Shown piece by piece: positions 8,338-17,020 of a stretch of 64,000 nucleotides of DNA. The notes under the pieces were generated by a model that made no database searches, had not been told where the DNA came from, and saw only the letters and a program-made list of their open reading frames with translations. This stretch comes from Fluviispira vulneris (GTDB lineage: Bacteria; Bdellovibrionota_B; Oligoflexia; Silvanigrellales; Silvanigrellaceae). The position numbers and the translations under genes are program-made. Where the stretch lies: the NCBI RefSeq assembly GCF_014281055.1, contig NZ_JACRSE010000001.1, forward strand, positions 124,001-188,000, written 5' to 3'. Each line of letters begins with the position of its first letter. Positions within the stretch are counted from its first letter, which is position 1.

Positions 8338-10536
8338 GTGAAATATAAGTTAAACATATTTTTATTTTCTATATTTACCATTATTACAATTTTTTTGTTT
8401 TTTTTTCGAGTGATTAGCAAAGATTTAGCATGGCTATCTTTTCCGATTTCACTGCTTTTTTTAAATTGGTTGGATTTATTTATTTTCAGAGGTCTTTTTT
8501 TATATAAAAATTTGTCAAAACAAAGGATTGATCTCAATTTAAATGCAGCGGGTATAAAATCACATTCTTTACATAAAAAATTATTCCTAAGAGTTCTTCT
8601 AGTCAGTTTGTTTTCACTGAGTGGTTTTGTTTATTTTATGAAAGATGATATAAACGAATCAATTTCTTTTATTTCTCAGAAATTTAAATTTACCCAGCCT
8701 TATATAAAAATAGAGCACCCCACATATTCAGAAACGTCAACTGAAGAAATTAAACTTGCAAATAATAATATGAAAATATTGTTAGATACGTCTTCTTATT
8801 TGGAATTTAAAATAAAAAATATTAAACCAAATACACATTGGAAACTGAACTTAAAATATAAAAACTCTGATAAATACAATGAATACAGTTATAAATTATC
8901 GGAATCCGGTTTGTGGTCATCATCTGTTGCTTCCCTTTATGAACAGTTAAAAAACGATAAAATTGAGTCTACAGCCATCGATAAAAATGAAGTTAAAATA
9001 GTAGAATATAATTTAACGAACGGGACAGATCAATTTATAGGAAACATTGAAATTAAACCAACTCCCTTGCCAGTTGTAAAATTTGAGAATGTTCAATTAC
9101 CAGAGCAAGAAACAAGTAAAAGTTTAGGTAAGCTTTATTTTTCTTTAAATGCGACTTCTTCTGTTCCCTTATCTTTGATTTCACTTTCTATTCGAACAAA
9201 ATCTGGCTACCATTTTGATAAGACGGTCGCTGAATTTGCAAACGCTTCACAGCTATCTTTTGTTTCTGAAATGACTGAGCTTGTGACTTTAGGTATTCCG
9301 TTTATGCCTGAAGACATTCTCTATGTAAAAGCAATTGCTAAAACTGTGCTCACTGATATTATTGGAGAATCAAAAGAACTTGAGTTTCCTGTCCGTACAC
9401 CAATCCAAATTAGAAAAGATATTATATTAAATTTAGAAAAGGCTTTAAAAACTCTAAACACTATAAAATCTTTTAGTAATTCTGAAAAGGAAAAGGTATT
9501 TGAACCTCTGGCAAAAAGTGCTCAATTAGCAATGCAATTGGGGCGATCCGGAATGGTGCGAAAAAATATAATTGAAACTATGAGTTATGTTGAGAATATA
9601 AGTAAAAAAAATGATAAATATTATAAAGATTCGGTAAAAAAAATTCAATTAACACTTGATATGTTAAAGCGACAGCAGAAAATGGAAGAAGGTGGAAATC
9701 TTCTCGCACGTCTGCAAAATCTAAAGTACAACATTGCAAAGTTAAAAAACTCAGAAGGGAATTTCGATGAGATTCTTGCTGAAGCAAATGAGCTTAAAAA
9801 TATGTCAAGTGATTTAAATAAACAATTATTAATTTTATCTCATCAATCTTCTTATGGGTTGACACAACTGGAAAAATCCATTGTCCAAAATATTTTACAA
9901 ACTGATAAGACTTTTGATAAATTAAAAGACACTGAGTCACAGCTAAAATCAAAAAATTTAAATGAAGCACAAAAAAATGCTCAAGCAGCTGCTGAAATGG
10001 GGATGAGTCATTTGGGTACAGCTATGCAAATTCTTCAACAGGCTAGAAATCGAACGATACAAGAAGCGCGCAAAAATTTGCAAAGCGCGGATAGTCATAT
10101 TGAAAAAACAAGAGAAAGTGAGAATAAAAATGTTGTTATGGAGCAATTAACTCAAGCTAAAAAAAGTTTAGATAAAACTCCACAAATAAATGATGATTTT
10201 AATGAGTCTTTATCTGAAGCAAAAGACGAGACTGCTGCTACACAACAATATGCTCAACTTGAGAATTCAAGTGAAATGGAAAAAAGCAGACAATTAGCAC
10301 AGTTTGCTATTGAAAAAGCTCTAATGAGCTTGCAAAATGAAGAAGAAAGTGACAAGGAATTACAAAAGGAACAAGATGCGCGTGCTTATCGTTCATCGAT
10401 GGATGTGCTTGCGGCTCAAGGCATGCTTGACTCAAGCTGGCGAAAAAAAATTCTTGAAGAGATTGCTCGCCTTAAAAGTCATGGAGAACAGTCTGATTCT
10501 CCTATGATCCGTTATCTTGAAAGTAGGCTGCGATAA
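8338..10536 (+). CDS. DUF4175-like membrane protein with long coiled coils
   Basis: 732 residues from GTG 8338, with only a weak ribosome site. Hydrophobic helices at about residues 5-22, 29-48 and 80-102 anchor it in the inner membrane. The middle part (about 115-360) looks like stacked beta domains, ending in FMPEDILYVKAIAKTV then ELEFPVRTPIQIRKDI, the same order seen in DUF4175 proteins of Bat/MoxR-type loci. The rest (about 360-732) is charged and predicted coiled coil, rich in Gln, Lys, Glu and Ala. It pairs with the small gene that follows with no gap. The relation to the DUF58/DUF4159 block at 19048-24562 is inferred from how such families usually co-occur. Confidence 0.55.
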   Translation: MKYKLNIFLFSIFTIITIFLFFFRVISKDLAWLSFPISLLFLNWLDLFIFRGLFLYKNLSKQRIDLNLNAAGIKSHSLHKKLFLRVLLVSLFSLSGFVYFMKDDINESISFISQKFKFTQPYIKIEHPTYSETSTEEIKLANNNMKILLDTSSYLEFKIKNIKPNTHWKLNLKYKNSDKYNEYSYKLSESGLWSSSVASLYEQLKNDKIESTAIDKNEVKIVEYNLTNGTDQFIGNIEIKPTPLPVVKFENVQLPEQETSKSLGKLYFSLNATSSVPLSLISLSIRTKSGYHFDKTVAEFANASQLSFVSEMTELVTLGIPFMPEDILYVKAIAKTVLTDIIGESKELEFPVRTPIQIRKDIILNLEKALKTLNTIKSFSNSEKEKVFEPLAKSAQLAMQLGRSGMVRKNIIETMSYVENISKKNDKYYKDSVKKIQLTLDMLKRQQKMEEGGNLLARLQNLKYNIAKLKNSEGNFDEILAEANELKNMSSDLNKQLLILSHQSSYGLTQLEKSIVQNILQTDKTFDKLKDTESQLKSKNLNEAQKNAQAAAEMGMSHLGTAMQILQQARNRTIQEARKNLQSADSHIEKTRESENKNVVMEQLTQAKKSLDKTPQINDDFNESLSEAKDETAATQQYAQLENSSEMEKSRQLAQFAIEKALMSLQNEEESDKELQKEQDARAYRSSMDVLAAQGMLDSSWRKKILEEIARLKSHGEQSDSPMIRYLESRLR

Positions 10537-11025
10537 ATGCACAGTTATCAATATCAAAAAAAAATAAAAGGTGTGTCATTTCACCATCGAAGTTCTCAAC
10601 CTATTTATAAAAAAAATAAAAAATATTTATCTGAATATTTTGATTTAGACATATTAGATAATCAAATAAAAATAGAAACACCTTTACCTATGTATGCTCA
10701 AGACATTCGCAATTTATTGTGTGATCAAGGGAGAAATCTTATCAATACTTTGGTCTCAGAATGCGTTGATTCCATAGCAAAGTGGACTGGGATAATTAAA
10801 GCTATGGAAAGATGCATTATGAATGAAAAACTTTCTCAATCCGAATTATATTTTACTGAGAATTTTTGTGATGAAAGCATGTATAAAAATAAGGAACTTG
10901 AGATTTTTTTGTCGACAAAAAGTTTGCTTGCTTTGTGGCGTCATCGACTTGCAATGCTAGAAATGATAGTAGAAGCACAGGGTTCTCTCAGAAATTTAAA
11001 CTATAAATTTAATATAAAAAAGTAA
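10537..11025 (+). CDS. Hypothetical protein linked to the DUF4175-like gene
   Basis: 162 residues; I do not recognise the family. The ATG follows the upstream stop codon directly, so translation is probably coupled to the DUF4175-like protein. It has no signal peptide or membrane helix. The N-terminus is basic (KKIKG, YKKNKKY). The middle and C-terminal parts look helical, with scattered cysteines and a helix around LLALWRHRLAMLEMIVEAQ. Its last 17 bp overlap the end of the convergent outer-membrane-like gene. A cytoplasmic partner of the membrane protein is the simplest guess. Confidence 0.55.
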   Translation: MHSYQYQKKIKGVSFHHRSSQPIYKKNKKYLSEYFDLDILDNQIKIETPLPMYAQDIRNLLCDQGRNLINTLVSECVDSIAKWTGIIKAMERCIMNEKLSQSELYFTENFCDESMYKNKELEIFLSTKSLLALWRHRLAMLEMIVEAQGSLRNLNYKFNIKK

Positions 11026-11614
11026 TGCCTGCAGTATAAGTCTCATCATAATAGTTTTTTGAATTTAAACGATACCCAGAAGGTGATATTTTATAAGAAA
11101 CTTTAAAACGAAAATTTTCAGAAATATAAAACGATAAGCCAACTCCTAAATTCCAAGTTAACTTTTGATTTTGACAAGTCGTATCATCGAAATAATCGCG
11201 CGAACAAACACTCCTCATTAACAAGCCGCTCGAAATTGAGGGATTAACATAAATCCAATTCGGAGAAACTATTAAATTTAAATATGTATCCGAGGTATCA
11301 TTTTCTTGTTTTAGTGTACCACTTGGTAGGACGAGACCTTTGTCAATTAATGAATTTTTGTAATCTTCTGAATATTCGTAAATATCTTGAGTAAAACTTT
11401 TTCCAATGCCCAGTTCAAAAAAGCGATGGAGAGGAATGCCTAATTCAACTCCCCATGTAAACTCAGTGTTTTTATAAGTTGTAAAGTATGTTGTTTGATA
11501 ATTTCCATTAAAAGTTAAACTAAAGTAACGCGTTTCTCCACGCGCTTCTCCATTTAAAAAAAAGCCATGTAGAGAGACGAGTAAAAAAAAATTTAGTAGA
11601 AGAATCCTTCTCAC
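11009..11614 (-). CDS. Predicted outer-membrane beta-barrel protein
   Basis: 201 residues with a signal peptide (RRILLLNFFLLVSLHGFFL, cleavage probably near residue 25). The mature part has alternating strands with aromatic ends (YFSLTFNGNYQTTYFTT, LTWNLGVGLSFYISENFRF, FKVSYKISPSGYRL) and finishes ITFLY, an aromatic C-terminus as expected for BAM-inserted barrels. No specific family is recognised; size fits an eight-stranded barrel. It follows the lipoprotein gene by 8 bp on the same strand and likely forms a two-gene envelope operon with it. Function is unknown. Confidence 0.6.
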   Translation of the reverse strand: MRRILLLNFFLLVSLHGFFLNGEARGETRYFSLTFNGNYQTTYFTTYKNTEFTWGVELGIPLHRFFELGIGKSFTQDIYEYSEDYKNSLIDKGLVLPSGTLKQENDTSDTYLNLIVSPNWIYVNPSISSGLLMRSVCSRDYFDDTTCQNQKLTWNLGVGLSFYISENFRFKVSYKISPSGYRLNSKNYYDETYTAGITFLY

Positions 11615-11622
11615 TGCTTCTC

Positions 11623-12300
11623 TTAACGTGTTTTTTGCATTTGATTTAGTAAAAGTGCTGTTTGCCGATTGGTACTTTCAATCAGTTTTGTAATTTCATC
11701 GGTGATGTCTGGGCTGGGAAGCCAAGCTGTATTTTCTTCGAGTTTGCTATTTGCGCTCCCCGAATAATACTCAACAATATTTTTAGCAACCACTTCGGTT
11801 TGGCGAGGGCCTACTGGGAAAACCATGAGACTTATTCTGTTGCGAAAAAGGCGGCCATCTATAAAGAATTTGTCCCATTCAGTTTGCAAATTAAAATTTT
11901 TCCGATCGACAGAGGTAATAATATAGTTTTGGGAGAGAATACGCGCCATAATACCGAAAACAAGAGCAGGGTGAGCCGATGTCCGCCACGTATTTCCTTC
12001 TATAAAGGTCAGGTTGAGAGCGGCGATAGCAGCTTGATTGGTTATTGAGGGATCCATTTGCACGCTGCGTTTGCGATTGTTACGAGCTATCGTTTCTTGG
12101 TTCAAGCCTCCTTTTCCATTTTCCTTTTGAATATCATTTGCTTCGTTGTCAGAATCGTCACGAAATAGACTCCCAAAAAAACTATTTGATTGCTTAGCAT
12201 CTGCGTTATCTTGTCCGCGTTTCGAGTATTGAGGGAATAAGGTTGAGCAGCCGGCTATAACCAAAATACTAAGAAGGTAGGCAATGATTTTTATCTTCAT
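11623..12300 (-). CDS. Predicted lipoprotein of unknown function
   Basis: 225 residues from ATG 12300, chosen because AGG lies about 7 nt upstream; the longer frame to 12318 adds six residues before the signal sequence. The N-terminus MKIKIIAYLLSILVIAGC is a clear lipobox signal, so the mature protein begins with an acylated cysteine. A charged, Asn/Asp-rich linker covers about 25-70. The folded part (about 90-190) includes FNLQTEWDKFFIDGR and RISLMVFPVGPRQTEVVAKN, which resembles small alpha/beta lipoprotein domains such as the BamC type, but I cannot assign it. It is paired with the beta-barrel gene downstream. Confidence 0.65.
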   Translation of the reverse strand: MKIKIIAYLLSILVIAGCSTLFPQYSKRGQDNADAKQSNSFFGSLFRDDSDNEANDIQKENGKGGLNQETIARNNRKRSVQMDPSITNQAAIAALNLTFIEGNTWRTSAHPALVFGIMARILSQNYIITSVDRKNFNLQTEWDKFFIDGRLFRNRISLMVFPVGPRQTEVVAKNIVEYYSGSANSKLEENTAWLPSPDITDEITKLIESTNRQTALLLNQMQKTR

Positions 12301-12554
12301 AGTGAACCTCGTAAACATAAGCTTTACTTATTGAATTATTTCATATTTTCAAGCTTTCCTTCAGCTAATATTTTGCAGCCGACAAATTATATTGACTAAC
12401 AATTGCCGTCTCAATCGCGAAAAATATAATGAAATTTGCTTCATAATGTGGAGTTTTTTTCACTATTTAACATTTGCCCCATGTTCATTTGTATGATATG
12501 TGGAGCATTGCTTTTTTCGTGTTCAGAATATGTCTAAACGAAAGGTATCTACAC

Positions 12555-13418
12555 ATGACAAGCTCAAGTTCATCAGGGCTAAAACCCACTGCATGCCGCA
12601 CAATAATTTCAATATCTCTTTGTGTGTTGTCATCATTTGCAATATTTATCAAATCACATGCAGCTGTGAAACTCACAACACTTGAGGCAATAAAAAAGAA
12701 AAAAGAGCTCGTTGTCTGTTCTGAATCTGGCTACATCCCTTTGGAAATGAAAACGGCCTCTGGCAAATGGCTTGGCTTCGATTATGAAATGTCCTTGGCT
12801 TATGCAAAAGAACTTGGTGTTAAATTGACTATGGCTGATACAAAATGGGATGGGATCATCCCTTCTCTCATCTCATCTAAGTGTGACATGATTGTTTCTT
12901 CTATGGCCAAAACGGTCGAACGAGAAAAAGCGGTTGCATTCAGTGACCCTTATTATAACAATAATTTTCTCATTGCTGTTTTAGACACACCTGAAAACCG
13001 CAAAAAGTTTGCAAAAATCGAGAATTTTAATACTAAAGATATTAAAATTGCTGTGAAAACGGGTTCGGCACCGGATCTCTATCTCAAAAATTCAGAAACA
13101 TTTAAAAATGCAGAAATCATGCGCTTCGATGCAGACTCTGACACTGTCAGCGCTGTGCTCAGAGGCCGGTCGACTGCTTTCATTTATGACACTCCATATG
13201 TTCAAGTTGCAGCACTGAATAACCCAGGCAAGTTATATATCTTCCCTGAGACTTTCGATAAAGGTGACCAATTTGCTGTCGCAATGCGTAAGAAAGACAC
13301 AGATCTTGTCTCAAGCTTCAATACTTTCTTAGCAAACTGGAAAAAAAGCGGCGGATATGAAAAGACTATGAAGTACTATTTCGAAAGTAGAGAATGGCTT
13401 TCTCTTCTGGACAAATAA
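12555..13418 (+). CDS. Polar amino-acid ABC transporter, periplasmic binding protein
   Basis: 287 residues from ATG 12555 (AAAGG 9 nt upstream). A longer frame from TTG 12474 puts 27 non-signal residues before the leader and is unlikely. The signal peptide ends SHAA near residue 37. The SBP_bac_3 domain follows: ELVVCSESGYIPLEM, WLGFDYEMSLAYAKELGV, WDGIIPSLISSKCDMIVSSM, then the ligand-proximal FSDPYYNNNFLIAV. This family binds glutamine, arginine, cystine and similar amino acids. It heads a three-gene operon with permease and ATPase. The ligand cannot be fixed from motifs. Confidence 0.92.
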   Translation: MTSSSSSGLKPTACRTIISISLCVLSSFAIFIKSHAAVKLTTLEAIKKKKELVVCSESGYIPLEMKTASGKWLGFDYEMSLAYAKELGVKLTMADTKWDGIIPSLISSKCDMIVSSMAKTVEREKAVAFSDPYYNNNFLIAVLDTPENRKKFAKIENFNTKDIKIAVKTGSAPDLYLKNSETFKNAEIMRFDADSDTVSAVLRGRSTAFIYDTPYVQVAALNNPGKLYIFPETFDKGDQFAVAMRKKDTDLVSSFNTFLANWKKSGGYEKTMKYYFESREWLSLLDK

Positions 13419-13477
13419 TTTATTTATACGTGTATGAAACTTTTTGAAACATCCTTATTTTGGAAATAAGAAATACG

Positions 13478-14266
13478 ATGCCAGATAAAAAACTCTCTTT
13501 ATTCTATTCTTTTTTGTCTTTTTTCGTCATTGCACTCATCGCGTTCGCAATCGTACGGAGCTTTTATCACCTTGATTATCAATGGGACTTTAGTGTTTTA
13601 GGGCCCTATATTTGGTTGCCTTCAAGTGATGGCGGAGGTCCTGGACTCTTCTTGCAAGGTCTTTGGATTACAATCAAGATGAGTTTTGAAGGCATCTTTT
13701 TTGGCTCTATTCTTGGAGTGATTTTCGGAATTCTATTGACGACAAACGAGAAGGTCTCGAAGACAGCAGCTCTTTTTTACGTTGATATATTTAGAAACAC
13801 CCCTGTCTTAGTTCAATTATATGTTGCTTATTTTATCGTCGGTACCGCTTTCAATTTATCCGGAAGTGTTGCAGGTGTTTTAACAATGAGCTTATTCTGT
13901 TCAGCATATGTGGCAGAAATTTTTAGAGGAACTTTAGCAAATTTTGAAAAAGGCCAGATTGATGCTGCAAAAGCTCTTGGATTAAGCCCATTTCAAGTCG
14001 CAAGAAAAGTAATTGCACCTCAAGCACTGCGCAATATGTTACCTCCCCTTGTAGGACAATTTGTTTCTTTAATTAAAGACAGCTCTTTGTTATCAGTTGT
14101 CGCTATTCCTGAGTTAACTAAAGAAGCTCAGAATGCAGTCACTGTTACTTTCCGCAGTTTCGAAACTTGGTTTTTTATTGCTCTTTTGTATTTTGTTGTA
14201 AATACTCTTGTGAGCTCTTTTGGTCGTTACCTTGAAAAAAGATTAAGTGTAAGTCTCAAACAGTAA
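13478..14266 (+). CDS. Polar amino-acid ABC transporter permease
   Basis: 262 residues from ATG 13478; the frame can be extended upstream to TTG 13460. Several transmembrane helices are visible, and the His/Glu/Gln-type permease signature is clear: GLWITIKMSFEGIFFGSILG, YVDIFRNTPVLVQLYVAYF, and the EAA loop AKALGLSPFQVARKVIAPQA contacting the ATPase. It most resembles the HisM/GlnP-type inner-membrane subunit that works as a homodimer. It lies 59 bp after the binding-protein gene and 17 bp before the ATPase gene. Confidence 0.92.
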   Translation: MPDKKLSLFYSFLSFFVIALIAFAIVRSFYHLDYQWDFSVLGPYIWLPSSDGGGPGLFLQGLWITIKMSFEGIFFGSILGVIFGILLTTNEKVSKTAALFYVDIFRNTPVLVQLYVAYFIVGTAFNLSGSVAGVLTMSLFCSAYVAEIFRGTLANFEKGQIDAAKALGLSPFQVARKVIAPQALRNMLPPLVGQFVSLIKDSSLLSVVAIPELTKEAQNAVTVTFRSFETWFFIALLYFVVNTLVSSFGRYLEKRLSVSLKQ

Positions 14267-14283
14267 ATTGGAAATTATTTATT

Positions 14284-15042
14284 ATGTCACAAGAAGTAGT
14301 TGTCAGCCTTAAAGAAGTTAATAAAATATTTCGCACTCCCACTGCTGAGCATCATGTGCTTAAGGGTATCAATTTTGAAGTTAAGCAAGGAGAAGTTGTT
14401 GCTTTAATCGGTCCTTCAGGAAGTGGAAAGAGTACCTGTTTACGGACTATCAATGCTCTCGAAACGATCACATCGGGTGATGTTGAAGTATGCGGAATCA
14501 ATTACCGTAACTCGAAGCAGTCCCTGCATATGATTCGCCGCAATACTGGGATGATTTTTCAACGCTTTGAATTATTCCCACATATGACGGCTATTGAAAA
14601 TGTGGCTTTAGGTCCTAATCTTGTGCTTGGTAAATCTAAAGATGAATCTTATAAAATAGCAAAAGATCTCTTGGATAGAGTGGGGCTTGGCAATCACATG
14701 CATAAGTTTCCAAAAGGACTTTCAGGTGGTCAGCAGCAGCGTGTCGCAATCGCACGTGCACTCGCAATCAATCCCAAAATCTTATTATGCGACGAACCAA
14801 CAAGTGCACTCGATCCCGAACTTGTAGATGAAGTTGTTGATATTTTAGTTGATATTGCCGCTACAGGTATGACCATGATTGTGGTTACCCACGAACTTTA
14901 TTTTGCCCAAAAGGTTTCGCATAGAACAATGTTTCTTGAAAATGGCTACATCGTTGAACAGGGCAATACGAAGGAAATGTTTGCTGCACCAAAAACCGAG
15001 CGTTTGCAGACATTTTTAAAGCGCATCACGCATCAGTCATAA
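14284..15042 (+). CDS. Polar amino-acid ABC transporter ATP-binding protein (GlnQ-like)
   Basis: 252 residues, the usual length for GlnQ/HisP ATPases. Walker A is GPSGSGKST (about 40-48), the Q-loop is in GMIFQRFELFPHMT, the ABC signature is LSGGQQQRVAIARAL (about 145-159) and Walker B is ILLCDEPTSALDPE, with switch His in VVTHE. It drives uptake through the permease encoded just upstream. A hairpin with a T tract at 15168-15190 probably ends the three-gene transcript. Confidence 0.95.
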   Translation: MSQEVVVSLKEVNKIFRTPTAEHHVLKGINFEVKQGEVVALIGPSGSGKSTCLRTINALETITSGDVEVCGINYRNSKQSLHMIRRNTGMIFQRFELFPHMTAIENVALGPNLVLGKSKDESYKIAKDLLDRVGLGNHMHKFPKGLSGGQQQRVAIARALAINPKILLCDEPTSALDPELVDEVVDILVDIAATGMTMIVVTHELYFAQKVSHRTMFLENGYIVEQGNTKEMFAAPKTERLQTFLKRITHQS

Positions 15043-15167
15043 ATTTTCGACCATCTTTTTTATGTCATTTTTTTGACGCTTATTTATCAAAGTCAAAGAA
15101 ATGACAATTTTTTGTTTGGTCTACTTCTAAGCTATCGACAAATCTTTAAGTTAAATCAACAATCAAG

Positions 15168-15190
15168 TGCTTAAGCTCTTAAGCATTTTT
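15168..15190 (+). terminator. Intrinsic terminator of the amino-acid ABC operon
   Basis: TGCTTAA, loop GCTC, TTAAGCA: a perfect 7-bp stem with a 4-nt loop, followed by TTTTT. The loop bases can extend pairing slightly. It lies 125 bp after the ATPase stop. Confidence 0.6.
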
Positions 15191-15347
15191 CATTGACTTT
15201 TTCAGTCTTTAATATGCTTTGAGATGTCTCAAAATTATTTAATATAATAAATCATTATTCAATTCTGAGTTTTAATAATTGGGAATTGATAATAATATTT
15301 TTTGTCAAATTATATTTATTAAAAAATAAAATAAAAAGCATTACAAA

Positions 15348-15376
15348 TTGACTAGCCAAAAAGTTTGATATAAATA
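15348..15376 (+). promoter_or_regulatory. Likely sigma70-type promoter of the GDSL gene
   Basis: TTGACT (15348-15353), a 17-nt spacer and TAAATA (15371-15376); TATAAA two bases earlier is an alternative -10 with a shorter spacer. It sits about 40 bp before the start codon. Confidence 0.4.
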
Positions 15377-15417
15377 TGTAGCAAATTGATTCATATTTTT
15401 AAAAATTCGGAGTTCAT

Positions 15418-17016
15418 ATGTTAAATATGCCTTCTATCGTTGCGAAATCAACGTGCGTTTTTGCAGCTTGCTTATTTGCTCAAACATTTGCTCAAGCAAA
15501 AGATTATTACATTGCTTGCTATTATTCGGATTCCGACACTTCGCAAGCAAGTAAAAATCCGGAGTTAATGACACATAAGCTTGGAGTTAACCCAAATTAT
15601 TTTTGGGCAAAAGATTCTAGAGCATTTTATTCGAAATCTACGCAGTTAACAGGAAAAATTGTTGATGGTTTTTTTGTTGAAAATTCTTTGAGTTATGAAG
15701 ATGTTATAAGTAAATGCAATAATGCTCTTTCTAAGGGAACATTTTTGCAACCGACGAAAGAAAGTTTTGTGCTGCTAGATTTTAAAGCTGCCGAGTCCGA
15801 CTTCTCTGGATATGAGTATCCAATTCGCTTTGAAAAAGGGAATTCAGAAAAATCAAAAATAAAACAGATTGTCTTATTTGGTGATAGTTTGTCAGATACT
15901 GGAAATTTAAAAAGATGGACAAAAGTCATGCCTTATTTTCCATTTTGGTATGGACGTTTTACGGATGGCTTAATTTGGGTTGATTATTTTTCTCGGAGAA
16001 CAGAAGTTCCTATTTTAAACTTTTCTTATGGTGGTGCAAAAACCGATGGGAAAAATGAATATTATGCAAGCACAATACCAGATTCAATCAAAGCAGTTGG
16101 CAGGAATTTAATAACAGGCAATTCTGCGGATTATATTAAAACTTATCTAGAGAAATATTTAACATCTGATTCTTATGTGTCAACAAATAAAGAACTTGCA
16201 AATCCTGAAGACACTCTTTTTATGCTTTGGATTGGAGCTAATGATTATATTGAAAAATTTGAAAATAAAAACCTAACCAAACCATTTCTTGATGACCCAG
16301 AACATCCGAGTGGAATTAATCATGCTTATAAGAAGACGATAAAAAATATAATCGATCAAATCAAACTAATTTATGCAAAGGGTGGTAAGCATTTTCTAAT
16401 TTTAAATTTACCTGATTTAGGCAAATCACCAATAGTTTTGACCTCAGAATATAGTAAACACGAAGACGATATGAAAAATCGTTTAGAACTTTCTGCACGT
16501 TTGAGCGATCTGACAAGAAGGCACAATGAATTATTAAAGGAATCCATCATTGCATTGCAAAATTCTTTGGCAGATAAAATTGATATCACTCTAATTGATA
16601 TAGATGAAAATTTTTCAGACCTTTTAAGTAACGTGAATATCAATGATAAATCAAAGTTTGATTATGGTTTCAGAAAAATAAACTCCAAATATCCTGTCCC
16701 AAATAAAAATGGCTTATATGTACAAGATTTTTGTTACTATGGTGGTTATATTAACGCGATTTTCACAAAAACAAATGAAGAGGCAAATCAATTTGCGGTC
16801 AAAAATTCTTGTAAAAATCCAGATGGGTCTCTAAATAAATATTCCGTTTTCTATAATTCACCTCACCCAACGAGTTATGCGCATTGTTGGTTATCTTATT
16901 CAATTGAAAAAGCATTAGAGAAAAAAGGTCTTCTTGCAACGGACGTTGGTTCATTGAGTGCGTTTAAAAACTATTGTATTGAGCAAATTGAAAGCAACGG
17001 GAAAACATTTAGATAA
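15418..17016 (+). CDS. Secreted GDSL phospholipase/haemolysin-like hydrolase
   Basis: 532 residues with a signal peptide ending near AQTFAQA (about 26). The N-terminal domain (about 28-140) resembles the extra domain of Vibrio thermolabile haemolysin. The SGNH hydrolase blocks follow: block I IVLFGDSLSDTGN with the nucleophile Ser near residue 160, a Gly-containing block LNFSYGGAKTDG, block III WIGANDY and block V SPHPTSYAHCW with the catalytic His. The usual Asp two residues before His is replaced by Ser in this stretch (NSPHP), so the acid may come from elsewhere. Family members cleave phospholipids or transfer acyl chains and can lyse membranes. GGAG is at the right distance from ATG 15418. 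It is probably a monocistronic gene. Confidence 0.85.
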   Translation: MLNMPSIVAKSTCVFAACLFAQTFAQAKDYYIACYYSDSDTSQASKNPELMTHKLGVNPNYFWAKDSRAFYSKSTQLTGKIVDGFFVENSLSYEDVISKCNNALSKGTFLQPTKESFVLLDFKAAESDFSGYEYPIRFEKGNSEKSKIKQIVLFGDSLSDTGNLKRWTKVMPYFPFWYGRFTDGLIWVDYFSRRTEVPILNFSYGGAKTDGKNEYYASTIPDSIKAVGRNLITGNSADYIKTYLEKYLTSDSYVSTNKELANPEDTLFMLWIGANDYIEKFENKNLTKPFLDDPEHPSGINHAYKKTIKNIIDQIKLIYAKGGKHFLILNLPDLGKSPIVLTSEYSKHEDDMKNRLELSARLSDLTRRHNELLKESIIALQNSLADKIDITLIDIDENFSDLLSNVNINDKSKFDYGFRKINSKYPVPNKNGLYVQDFCYYGGYINAIFTKTNEEANQFAVKNSCKNPDGSLNKYSVFYNSPHPTSYAHCWLSYSIEKALEKKGLLATDVGSLSAFKNYCIEQIESNGKTFR

Positions 17017-17020
17017 AAAA

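Larger units (their letters stand above)
15043..15417. other. 375-bp intergenic region: terminator then lipase promoter
   Basis: Between the amino-acid ABC operon and the GDSL enzyme. It holds the hairpin terminator at 15168-15190 and a likely promoter at 15348-15376. The remaining sequence is very AT-rich with no open frame that carries a ribosome site. Confidence 0.6.

Noticed and set aside
12474-12554. TTG start 27 codons upstream in the binding-protein gene
   Set aside because: The extension precedes the signal peptide and lacks a ribosome site; ATG 12555 is preferred.
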